DNA of 24,807 nt, taken from a virus. Positions 19,385 to 24,807 of this stretch are shown one piece after another. Position numbers and translations under genes: made by a program. The notes beneath the pieces were generated by a model. It worked only from the letters and a program-made list of their open reading frames with translations. It was not told the origin of the DNA and made no database searches. The stretch spans positions 1-24,807 of IMG/VR virus record IMGVR_UViG_3300035698_005274; one strand, 5' to 3'. The number at the start of each line of letters is the position of its first letter. Position 1 is the stretch's first letter.

Positions 19385-19473
19385 TGGGGTGATCGACGAG
19401 ATTTGAACTCGTACACTCATTACAAGTAGAAGGGTCACAGCCTTCCGTGTCTACCATTTTCACCACAACCACC
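19385..19473 (-). tRNA. tRNA-His (anticodon GTG) with an extended variable arm
   Basis: Acceptor GTGGTTG pairs with CGATCAC. An extra G at the 5' end faces C73, the G-1:C73 pair that identifies tRNA-His. D-stem GTG/CAC, anticodon stem GAAGG/CCTTC around CTGTGAC, T-arm ACGAG/CTCGT, encoded CCA. The variable region is about 16 nt with an ACT/AGT stem, whereas tRNA-His normally has five. Confidence 0.85.
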
Positions 19474-19483
19474 ATATAATTAC

Positions 19484-19513
19484 ATCATACTACACTTACC
19501 CATCATTTGACAA
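19484..19513 (-). promoter_or_regulatory. Promoter for tRNA-His
   Basis: TTGTCA, 18 bp, TATGAT, ending about ten bases before the tRNA. It overlaps the end of the small frame at 19496. Confidence 0.6.
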
Positions 19514-19576
19514 CGCTCTTTTTATTAAAGATTTTTTATATGCATTAATTAATACAGTTTGACTTTTATTTTCCAT
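19496..19576 (-). CDS. Possible 26-residue basic peptide
   Basis: The frame MENKSQTVLINAYKKSLIKR-ALSNDG starts at an ATG that overlaps the stop of the gene at 19576 (TAATG), with GGAG ten bases upstream. It could form one amphipathic basic helix. Its end coincides with the tRNA-His promoter. Existence rests on the coupling alone. Confidence 0.4.
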   Translation of the reverse strand: MENKSQTVLINAYKKSLIKRALSNDG

Positions 19577-19863
19577 TATAGCATTTCTCCAAATTTTATT
19601 AAAGATTCTTTATAGTATTCGATGTTATCTTTACACTTTTTCATTTGTTGTAGTATAAACTCTTCTGGAAGTTTATTAACAGTTTCATAATCAAATCCAC
19701 GATATTTGTCAGAATAATTATATTCCTGTGCTAGATTTTCTTCATGATCAAGAAAATCACCCATATCATCATAACCCCATTCAACCCAATCATTAGGAAT
19801 CTCAAGATATGTTCAATCTTTTTCTTCACATCATGCAAACTTATGTCTGTATTTTATCCACAT
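19576..19863 (-). CDS. Small acidic protein, two TGA codons
   Basis: Read with TGA as Trp the frame gives 95 residues: MWIKYRHKFAWCEEKDWTYL, then E-I-P-N-D-W-V-E-W-G-Y-D-D and a helical C-terminus ending I-K-F-G-E-M-L. The N-terminal strand with W-C-E-x-x-D-W-T-Y-L-E-I-P is separated from the rest under the standard code. SD AAAGGAAAATATAT and a promoter 37 bp upstream fit this start. Function unknown. Confidence 0.8.
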
Positions 19864-19899
19864 ATATATTTTCCTTTTGTTCAAAATTAATTTATAATT

Positions 19900-19928
19900 A
19901 GTCTAACATAACTTTTTAGTTATGACAA
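19900..19928 (-). promoter_or_regulatory. Promoter for 19576-19863
   Basis: TTGTCA, 17 bp, TAGACT. A short inverted repeat TAACT/AGTTA lies in the spacer. Confidence 0.65.
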
Positions 19929-19946
19929 TTAATGACATAAATATTT

Positions 19947-20270
19947 TTAATAAGCAGCAACACCATAGAAAACAAAGACTTTTCCTTTTTTACCTTTAAG
20001 ATTATGTTCAGCTTTCCATTTTGATGTTGCTGTTTTAGGCAATTCAATACATTCACAATCCCATTTATCCATTTTTTCTAATCTATTTTCAATGAATTTT
20101 TTTACATTCCTTCTAGATGGGAGTTCAACCATTTTATAAGAATCACAAGTTGATATAGTACCATTATAACTATCATGACCATATTCATGAGTAGCAGACA
20201 AAACAATACGGGAAAAAACATCTTTTGAATATTTTCCCATTCCTTCATTTACAAATTCACATGCACCCAT
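19947..20270 (-). CDS. Conserved phage protein of the MGACxFxxxxxGK type
   Basis: This 107-residue protein begins MGACEFVNEGMGKYSKDVFS and continues A-T-H-E-Y-G-H-D-S-Y-N-G-T-I-S-T, a pattern seen in many phage proteins (M-G-A-C, G-K, E-Y-G-H-x-x-Y-N-G-T-I). It ends F-V-F-Y-G-V-A-A-Y, predicted as a strand. The small alpha-beta fold has no assigned role. SD AAAGGGGG and the promoter at 20301-20329 support the start. Both Trp codons are TGG. Confidence 0.78.
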   Translation of the reverse strand: MGACEFVNEGMGKYSKDVFSRIVLSATHEYGHDSYNGTISTCDSYKMVELPSRRNVKKFIENRLEKMDKWDCECIELPKTATSKWKAEHNLKGKKGKVFVFYGVAAY

Positions 20271-20300
20271 AATTTACCCCCTTTAATTAATTATAGATAT

Positions 20301-20329
20301 ATCATATATTAATTTATAAAGAATGTCAA
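20301..20329 (-). promoter_or_regulatory. Promoter for 19947-20270
   Basis: TTGACA, 17 bp, TATGAT, followed by the shared leader TATCTATAATTAATTAA. Confidence 0.82.
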
Positions 20330-20344
20330 GAATTAATTATAATA

Positions 20345-20374
20345 TTGTCATCCTTATATATAATATGATATTAT
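20345..20374 (+). promoter_or_regulatory. Promoter for trpS
   Basis: TTGTCA, 18 bp, TATTAT on the plus strand, about 29 bp before the trpS ATG. It is back to back with the minus-strand promoter at 20301-20329. Confidence 0.6.
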
Positions 20375-20402
20375 TAAATATAACTTTAACAGGAGAAAAT
20401 AT

Positions 20403-21335
20403 ATGATTTTAACAGGTATAAAACCAACGGGTACATTTCATATAGGTAACTTTATAAGTACAATTAAACCTATATTAAATAAAGATGCTATCATTTTAAT
20501 TGCAGATCAACATGCATTGATAAGTAATCCTAAAAATTTAAAAGAAAATATAATAGATTTATATAGAATATTTTTATCATTTGGATTTAAAAACATTGTA
20601 AGACAATCAGAATTACCAGAAATATCAGAATTGAACTGGATTTTATCGTGTTGTACTGAAATTGGACATCTTAACAGATCTCATGCATATAAATCAACTA
20701 AGGATTTTAATGTACTTAATAATTTTAATGAAAATAAAGGAATTACTGCAGGATTGTTTAATTATCCTACTCTAATGGCGGCGGATAATATAATATTTGA
20801 TACTGAATATGTTAGCATAGGGCAAGATCAAGTATCACATATAGAAATAGCAAAATTCATTGCAAATAAATTTAATCACATATATAATACAGATATATTA
20901 AAAGTTCCTAAACCAGTTATTTCTAATGATATTATTCTAGGATATGATGGAAGAAAAATGAGTAAAAGTTACAATAATGTAATTCCACTATTTTGTTCTG
21001 AAAAGAAATTGAAGAAACATATATTCAGTATGAAGACTAATTCTAAAAATATTGGCGAACCAAAATTTATGAATGAAAGTCCTGTATGTGATTTGTTTAA
21101 TTCAATTTCATCAGATGAGCAAAAATGTGTTATGAAAAATTTGATGGAAGATGGTATTGGATGGGGTGATATAAAACTAATTACATTTGATCTTCTTAAT
21201 GGAATGGTTAAAAATGAAAGAGATATCTATAACAATTCATTTAATGGTAAGCCCACTTATGTTGAAACTTATAACCGTGATACAATATTTAATGTGAAAA
21301 AGAAAATAGAAAAGATTAAGCACTTAGTGTACTAA
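20403..21335 (+). CDS. trpS: Tryptophanyl-tRNA synthetase
   Basis: This 310-residue class I synthetase charges tRNA-Trp. The HIGH-type motif is P-T-G-T-F-H-I-G-N (residues 8-16). G-L-F-N-Y-P-T-L-M-A-A-D and G-Q-D-Q-V-S-H-I-E (140-148) match the tryptophan and ATP site of TrpRS, and K-M-S-K-S is at 185-189. Length is close to cellular TrpRS (about 330). SD ACAGGAGAAAAT. It is the only clear plus-strand gene here, with its own promoter and terminator. Its Trp codons are TGG and none is TGA, so it can be made before recoding takes effect. With UGA read as Trp through the genome, its likely job is to charge a UGA-reading tRNA-Trp; that link is inference. Confidence 0.96.
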   Translation: MILTGIKPTGTFHIGNFISTIKPILNKDAIILIADQHALISNPKNLKENIIDLYRIFLSFGFKNIVRQSELPEISELNWILSCCTEIGHLNRSHAYKSTKDFNVLNNFNENKGITAGLFNYPTLMAADNIIFDTEYVSIGQDQVSHIEIAKFIANKFNHIYNTDILKVPKPVISNDIILGYDGRKMSKSYNNVIPLFCSEKKLKKHIFSMKTNSKNIGEPKFMNESPVCDLFNSISSDEQKCVMKNLMEDGIGWGDIKLITFDLLNGMVKNERDIYNNSFNGKPTYVETYNRDTIFNVKKKIEKIKHLVY

Positions 21336-21377
21336 ATTTTACACATTAACTCAAAAATTACACTTAATGTGTAAAAT
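21336..21377. terminator. 14-bp hairpin between convergent trpS and structural genes
   Basis: ATTTTACACATTAA and its exact complement flank 14 nt, starting at the base after the trpS stop. It can end transcription from both sides, although the T-runs are short. Confidence 0.75.
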
Positions 21378-21385
21378 ATTGTACC

Positions 21386-21847
21386 TTATATATTGAGTTC
21401 TTTTTCTGTAATAATTTTAAAGTGTCAACCTTTTAATTTACAGTATTTTATAGCCGATATCCATTTAGCTTTGTTTGTAGTATAGGTTTTAGCTTCATAT
21501 ATCTTTGTCTTTCTGCTTTTACCTTTAGATTTATTTGGTGGGATACATTCTTTATAAGGTTTAACTTCGATTAGCCAAACCTTTTCTTTTCTATTGGTTT
21601 TATCTATAACTTTTAAAAGGAAATCAGGAAAATATCTTCTGTTTTTCATCTTGACAGGATCATAATAATTTATATCAATAGGTTCACTTGCCCATGATAA
21701 TACTTGATCATTGGTATCAGCTCATTTACAGAACTTAGTTTCTCAAGTACTTCGTGTTCATATGGGTAACTTACCCTTATATTTCTTTCTATTTATTGGT
21801 GTATAATTAGAGCCATTCTTTGATGGCATACTTGTCATATATGACAT
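21386..21847 (-). CDS. T4 gp4-like head completion nuclease
   Basis: Four TGA codons are in frame; read as Trp the frame gives 153 residues. The order is K-K-Y-K-G-K-L-P-I-W-T-R-S-T-W-E-T-K-F-C-K-W, then V-L-S-W-A-S-E-P-I, R-R-Y-F-P-D-F, V-W-L-I-E-V-K-P, A-K-W-I-S-A-I-K-Y-C and G-W-H-F-K-I-I-T-E-K-E-L. This is the restriction-endonuclease-like fold of T4 gene 4 head completion proteins: the D of Y-F-P-D-F and E-x-K of I-E-V-K are the catalytic residues. It acts in finishing packaged heads. The ATG directly follows the TAA of the gene before it. Under the standard code only residues from the last ATG to the final TGA would be seen. Confidence 0.88.
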
Positions 21848-22033
21848 TTATTTAATATCAGATTTTAAAAACTTTTTAAAGGCTTTTTTTGCTTGTGCTA
21901 TTGAATCACATTTTGTTGTTTTCCCATTTGGGTCTTCAAAAATCCAAAATTTTCCTTTCTTTTCAATAACAGCTTCATTTCCATCTACTGTTATTGTTTC
22001 AATCTTCTCATTTAAATATTTTTTAAATTTCAT
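21848..22033 (-). CDS. Small protein with MKFKKYLNE leader, possible internal virion protein
   Basis: This 61-residue protein begins MKFKKYLNEKIETITVDGNE, then has a strand-rich part (A-V-I-E-K-K-G-K-F-W-I-F-E-D-P-N-G-K-T) and a basic helix (QAKKAFKKFLKS). The leader ends in L-N-E, a fit to the L/I-x-E sites cut by T4-type prohead protease, and resembles the M-K-T-Y-Q-E-F-I-A-E leaders of T4 internal head proteins. SD AAGGAGAAAAAT. Head targeting is inferred. Confidence 0.7.
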   Translation of the reverse strand: MKFKKYLNEKIETITVDGNEAVIEKKGKFWIFEDPNGKTTKCDSIAQAKKAFKKFLKSDIK

Positions 22034-22043
22034 ATTTTTCTCC

Positions 22044-22535
22044 TTAGAAGTTTTTACGTTTTTTCATTGATTTTTTAGTCTTACGAGCTATTGAAGCTTT
22101 TTTACCTTTTTTCTTTTTGGCACCTCTTTTAGCTGACTTGGATTTTTTCTTTCTGTCAGATTTACTTTGTTTTACACACTTACCACTTTTTAAAATAAAT
22201 CCATCTTTACAGACCTTTTTCTTAATAATTTTACCACCACGTACAACTTTTTTAATCTTTTCAGATATAAATTGATGCAAGAAATGAAGATTGATTTTAT
22301 CAGAGTCTTCATATTCTTCACATACAGACTTGTATATTGTAACCATATCACTAATATCAAGTTCTTCCATTCATTCATCACCTAAATTTTGAAAGAATTC
22401 ACTAATATCTTCTAATTCATCAGGAGTTGATATATCATATTCATTTAATTGATGGTAATAGAATTCACATAATTCTTTGTCTTCTTCTATAATTCCCACT
22501 CTATCATACTCTTCTAAAATTTGTTCTATTTTCAT
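22044..22535 (-). CDS. Acidic-basic protein with Lys/Arg-rich tail, probable virion core or DNA-binding protein
   Basis: With one TGA read as Trp this is 163 residues. The N-terminal 75 residues are acidic and helical (MKIEQILEEYDRVGIIEEDK; D-E-W-M-E-E-L-D-I). Then comes K-K-V-C-K-D-G-F-I-L-K-S-G-K-C-V, a two-Cys segment, followed by about 50 residues that are mostly Lys, Arg and Ser (K-S-A-K-R-G-A-K-K-K-K-G-K-K-A-S-I-A-R-K). This C-K-x-G-x-x-L-x-x-G-K-C-V plus basic tail pattern occurs in phage head-associated proteins; a core or DNA-binding role is inferred. It follows the gene at 22539 by three bases. Confidence 0.72.
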
Positions 22536-22538
22536 AAT

Positions 22539-22745
22539 TTAATCCTCGTATGCTGGTTCTATTGCTAATAACCCAACTTTTGATTTTGGTACTTTTAATT
22601 TCTTGATAGCCACTAGTTTTGCTCCATAAAGGTCTTTAGCTTCAGACTTCTTTATTTCTATTTGTTTTCTATTATAAATGGCAATTCATCCCACCATTTT
22701 TTCACCTTCACCTAAATATTTATCAATCTTTTCTAATATATCCAT
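22539..22745 (-). CDS. Conserved small phage protein (KVPKSK type)
   Basis: The 68-residue protein begins MDILEKIDKYLGEGEKMVGW, where the last Trp is TGA, and ends K-L-K-V-P-K-S-K-V-G-L-L-A-I-E-P-A-Y-E-D. The D-x-Y-x-A-K-x-x-A-I-x-x-L-K-V-P-K-S-K-x-x-L-L-A-I pattern recurs in phage proteins near head genes. SD AAAGGTAAGAAATAAT supports this ATG. The same frame is open about 30 codons further upstream without an ATG, so a longer form with an unusual start cannot be excluded. Confidence 0.7.
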
Positions 22746-22800
22746 ATTATTTCTTACCTTTCTTAAAAATTCCGGGTTTCCTTCGGCTTTTCATTCATAT

Positions 22801-23376
22801 TTATTTCACCAAGTAATTTCCCTGCTGTCCTTTTATATGAGCATCAACTTTTCTTCTACCTTTCTTGAGAACTCCCGGCTTGCCTTCTTTTTCTCATTCA
22901 TCAGGATTCTGTTTCTTCCATTTCTTAAATAACAAGACATGTTGTCCGCTTACTATAATAACTCATAAAACAGCATATATAGCTATTTTCTTTCAGTCCA
23001 AATCTTTTATTCCAGCACCATCTATGAGTTTGTCCAACTGGAACCATATTTGCAAAGTTGGAAATATAGCAAGCGCAGGATATGTTTCGCTCTTCCAGAA
23101 CATAAGGAAGTTTTTTCAGTCTTCATTCAGGTTGGATTCTTTCAATGATTTCAATTGTTTAAGAGACTTATAGCTAGTCTTGAACTGTTTATTAAGAATC
23201 TTTAAGAACTTATCTTCAAGATCATTATCAACTAACAGTTTCGTAAATTTATTAAAACTATCCTTTAATAAATTTTTAAGACTATTACCACTTAATTTTT
23301 TAAGACCTTTAATATAGCTAGTTATATTAGATTCATTTAATGAATTTTGTTCATCAAGGTATGTTTTAAATTTCAT
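22801..23376 (-). CDS. Membrane-associated protein with MKFKTYLDE leader
   Basis: With four TGA codons read as Trp this is 191 residues. The leader MKFKTYLDEQNSLNES resembles head-targeting leaders, with L-D-E as a possible cleavage site. A helical Lys-rich part follows (SGNSLKNLLKDSFNKF). Then come F-W-K-S-E-T-Y-P-A-L-A-I-F-P-T-L-Q-I-W, a transmembrane segment (KKIAIYAVLWVIIVSGQHVL) and a charged tail ending G-Q-Q-G-N-Y-L-V-K. The second half disappears under the standard code. SD AAAGGATATACA. It overlaps the GIY-YIG gene by 11 bases. It may be a virion or membrane component; function not known. Confidence 0.72.
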
Positions 23377-24031
23377 TGTATATCCTTTCACATTTAAATC
23401 CTTTATGATGTGTTTGTTTTTTACTCATAACTGAAATTAATCCTTGATATGTTAAATTGTTTTTTCTACAAAAATCTCTTAATCCTGTTATTGTTTTTTT
23501 ATTGCCATCAGGATAAATTATAATATATTTTTTGGATAATTTACAATCTTTACCTTTTGGCATTGATTTACCAATATTACCCTTACTAATAGCTTCCCTT
23601 CATTCTTTTGAGAATTCAGGTCTTTTTTTACCTTTATTTCAAGCAACATTTCCTTTATTAGCATCTGATATTTTCTTTTTAGTTTCGTCTGAACACTTTT
23701 TACCATAATTTGGATTATCTTTTCCAAAAAGACCACAACCATGTTTACCTTCACCACCTAAAGTTAAATTATAACCACCAGAACCAAAGGAATTATATTG
23801 TTTGATATGATGAAACTCCATTTCATCTAACTCTTCTTTTGTTTCACATTCACATAGAATTTTTCATTCAAAATTATCTTTTCCATACTTTTTTAAAGCT
23901 CTATGAAAATAAGAAGATGGGTTATCACCAATAGCAAGACTAAAATGGCAACTTTGTCTTTTCTTAAAATCAATTGCTTGTCCTATATAACATTTTTTAA
24001 CTAATTTATTTGTGGCTTTATAAATTACCAT
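23366..24031 (-). CDS. GIY-YIG homing endonuclease with NUMOD-type C-terminus
   Basis: With three TGA codons read as Trp this is one 221-residue protein. Residues 1-95 are the GIY-YIG domain (MVIYKATNKLVKKCYIGQAI, F-H-R-A-L-K-K-Y-G-K-D-N-F-E-W, and E-M-E-F-H-H-I with the catalytic-type Glu). Then come G-G-Y-N-L-T-L-G-G-E-G, N-P-N-Y-G-K, NUMOD3-like repeats and a C-terminal HTH-like NUMOD1 segment (I-T-G-L-R-D-F-C-R-K-N-N-L-T-Y-Q-G-L). The start overlaps the previous stop as TAATG. The standard code would split it into four pieces. It is inserted between virion-type genes. Confidence 0.88.
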
Positions 24032-24210
24032 TATTTTTTCTCTTTTTTTGAAGACCACTCCTTATCTATTTCATTAAAAAATTTAATTTTTTCTTTTTTT
24101 GATAATTCGGATGGTGATTTAATTTTATATTCTTTTAATTTTTTCTCAAAGAACTTATCATAAGCTGATTTTTCATTTAGTACTAAGTCTAATTTTTGTT
24201 CTAATTCCAT
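24031..24210 (-). CDS. Conserved small phage protein (SPSELSKKEKIKFFNEID)
   Basis: This 59-residue protein runs from MELEQKLDLVLNEKSAYDKF to W-S-S-K-K-E-K-K. The F-F-x-K-x-L-K-x-Y-x-I-x-S-P-S-E-L-S-K-x-E-K-x-K-F-F-x-x-I-D-K-E-W pattern is common to small helical proteins in T4-type phages and their relatives; function unknown. It ends in a TAATG junction with the homing endonuclease gene. Confidence 0.78.
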   Translation of the reverse strand: MELEQKLDLVLNEKSAYDKFFEKKLKEYKIKSPSELSKKEKIKFFNEIDKEWSSKKEKK

Positions 24211-24241
24211 GTTATTTTCCTTTTGTTTATATTTATAATAA

Positions 24242-24802
24242 TTATTCTATTAATAAAATTTTTGGATTAAAATCTGGTATTGATACTTGTTTAAAGTCTT
24301 CTGGTATAATATAATCTTCTTTATTTTCATACCATTCTAATAAAGTTTTTTGATCTTTAATTTCTTCTAATATTTTAATTTTCACATCTTTAGGACAAGC
24401 ATGTACAAATTCAAAAGTACTATTTCTTAAACTACCTTTTGTAATTCAATCTATACAACACATTTCTTTAATTTTAAAAATTCACATATCCTTATCTAAT
24501 ATTTTTCTTTTCTCATCAGTTAGGTCTCCGATTTGTTCTTTTAAAAAAATAGATTGCTGGTAAAATCTTTTAAATTCTCTTTCTGTGTCTTTATAAACTC
24601 TGTCAGATTCTTCCATCCGCATGGTTTTTCTTTTAAATTCAATATTAGCATATTTCTTTTTAAACTGATCCGCGTCATGTTCTTTAATAAATTTTTGTTC
24701 TTCAATCTCTACTACTAATTTTTCTCTATCACAGGTAATTTCTCTTAATCCCCTGAATCTTTTATAAAGTTCTCTTAGGGATTGTTTATATTGACCGTAC
24801 AT
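24242..24802 (-). CDS. Coiled-coil virion-type protein, start near window edge
   Basis: With two TGA codons read as Trp the frame gives 186 residues from ATG 24800-24802: MYGQYKQSLRELYKRFRGLR onward. The first 100 residues are strongly helical and charged (coiled coil, R-E-F-K-R-F-Y-Q-Q-S-I-F-L-K-E-Q-I-G-D-L). Then comes M-W-I-F-K-I-K-E-M-C-C-I-D-W-I-T-K-G and a tail ending P-K-I-L-L-I-E. R-F-Y-x-Q-x-x-x-L-K-E-Q-I-G-D-L is seen in structural-region proteins of T4-like phages, but I cannot name it. The true start may lie beyond the window. Confidence 0.7.
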
Positions 24803-24807
24803 TGTAC

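Noticed and set aside
22823-22850. Possible -1 frameshift heptamer G-GGA-AAT near the end of the gene at 22801
   Set aside because: The motif has the right form, but the -1 frame ends after about 17 codons in a sequence without recognised similarity, and the downstream gene lies in the other frame. No stimulatory structure was evident.
1-24807. CRISPR array, IS element or attachment site
   Set aside because: No regularly spaced repeats, transposase-like gene or integrase were seen. The direct repeats found lie within coding sequence.

Overview
The window is about 25 kb of a large, AT-rich, tailed double-stranded DNA phage. Evidence for a phage: 14 tRNA genes and several tRNA-like or structured RNAs scattered between short, tightly packed genes; three free-standing GIY-YIG homing-endonuclease-type genes; a phage-type class II ribonucleotide reductase, NAD+-dependent DNA ligase, HU-like protein and radical SAM protein; and a T4 gp4-like head-completion nuclease next to other virion-type genes. 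Almost everything is on the minus strand. The one clear plus-strand gene is a tryptophanyl-tRNA synthetase (20403-21335).

The genome reads UGA as tryptophan. No gene ends at TGA; all stops are TAA or TAG. At least a dozen genes are intact only if in-frame TGA is read as Trp, and in the reductase and in the gp4 homologue those TGA codons fall where a Trp or other aromatic residue is expected. The phage TrpRS fits this, but the only tRNA-Trp seen has anticodon CCA, so a UGA-reading tRNA must lie outside the window or come from elsewhere. TGA codons are absent from trpS, ligA, the HU gene and the radical SAM gene. They are frequent in the reductase and in the virion-type genes.

Layout from left to right. 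1-3715: tRNA-rich region (Met, Val, Lys, Ala, Tyr, Gln, Glu, Leu, Leu) with GIY-YIG genes, a YqeY-like gene, small genes and four structured RNAs. 3744-8550: a signal-peptide protein with Asn-rich repeats, a small protein, a class II reductase divided into two genes by what looks like a natural split intein, a degenerate metallopeptidase-like protein, a sigma-region-4-like HTH protein and HU. 8613-11850: tRNA-Trp, tRNA-Asp, two more structured RNAs and small proteins, several of them zinc-binding-like. 11923-15127: ligase, small genes, tRNA-Pro and tRNA-Ser. 15128-20329: a cassette of small phage proteins, four of which share an N-terminal motif ending SNSSSSSF, plus radical SAM, an acidic-repeat protein and tRNA-His. 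20345-21377: trpS and its terminator. 21386-24807: head-completion nuclease and other virion-type genes, interrupted by a GIY-YIG gene.

Transcription appears to use many host-like sigma70 promoters, most with near-consensus -35 and -10 boxes and a 17-bp spacer. The genes form short operons with overlapping stops and starts (several TAATG junctions). The most notable items are the split-intein reductase, the UGA-to-Trp recoding with a phage TrpRS, and two RNA families, each present twice: a promoter-driven RNA closed by a long terminal helix, and a tRNA-like RNA of about 140 nt.
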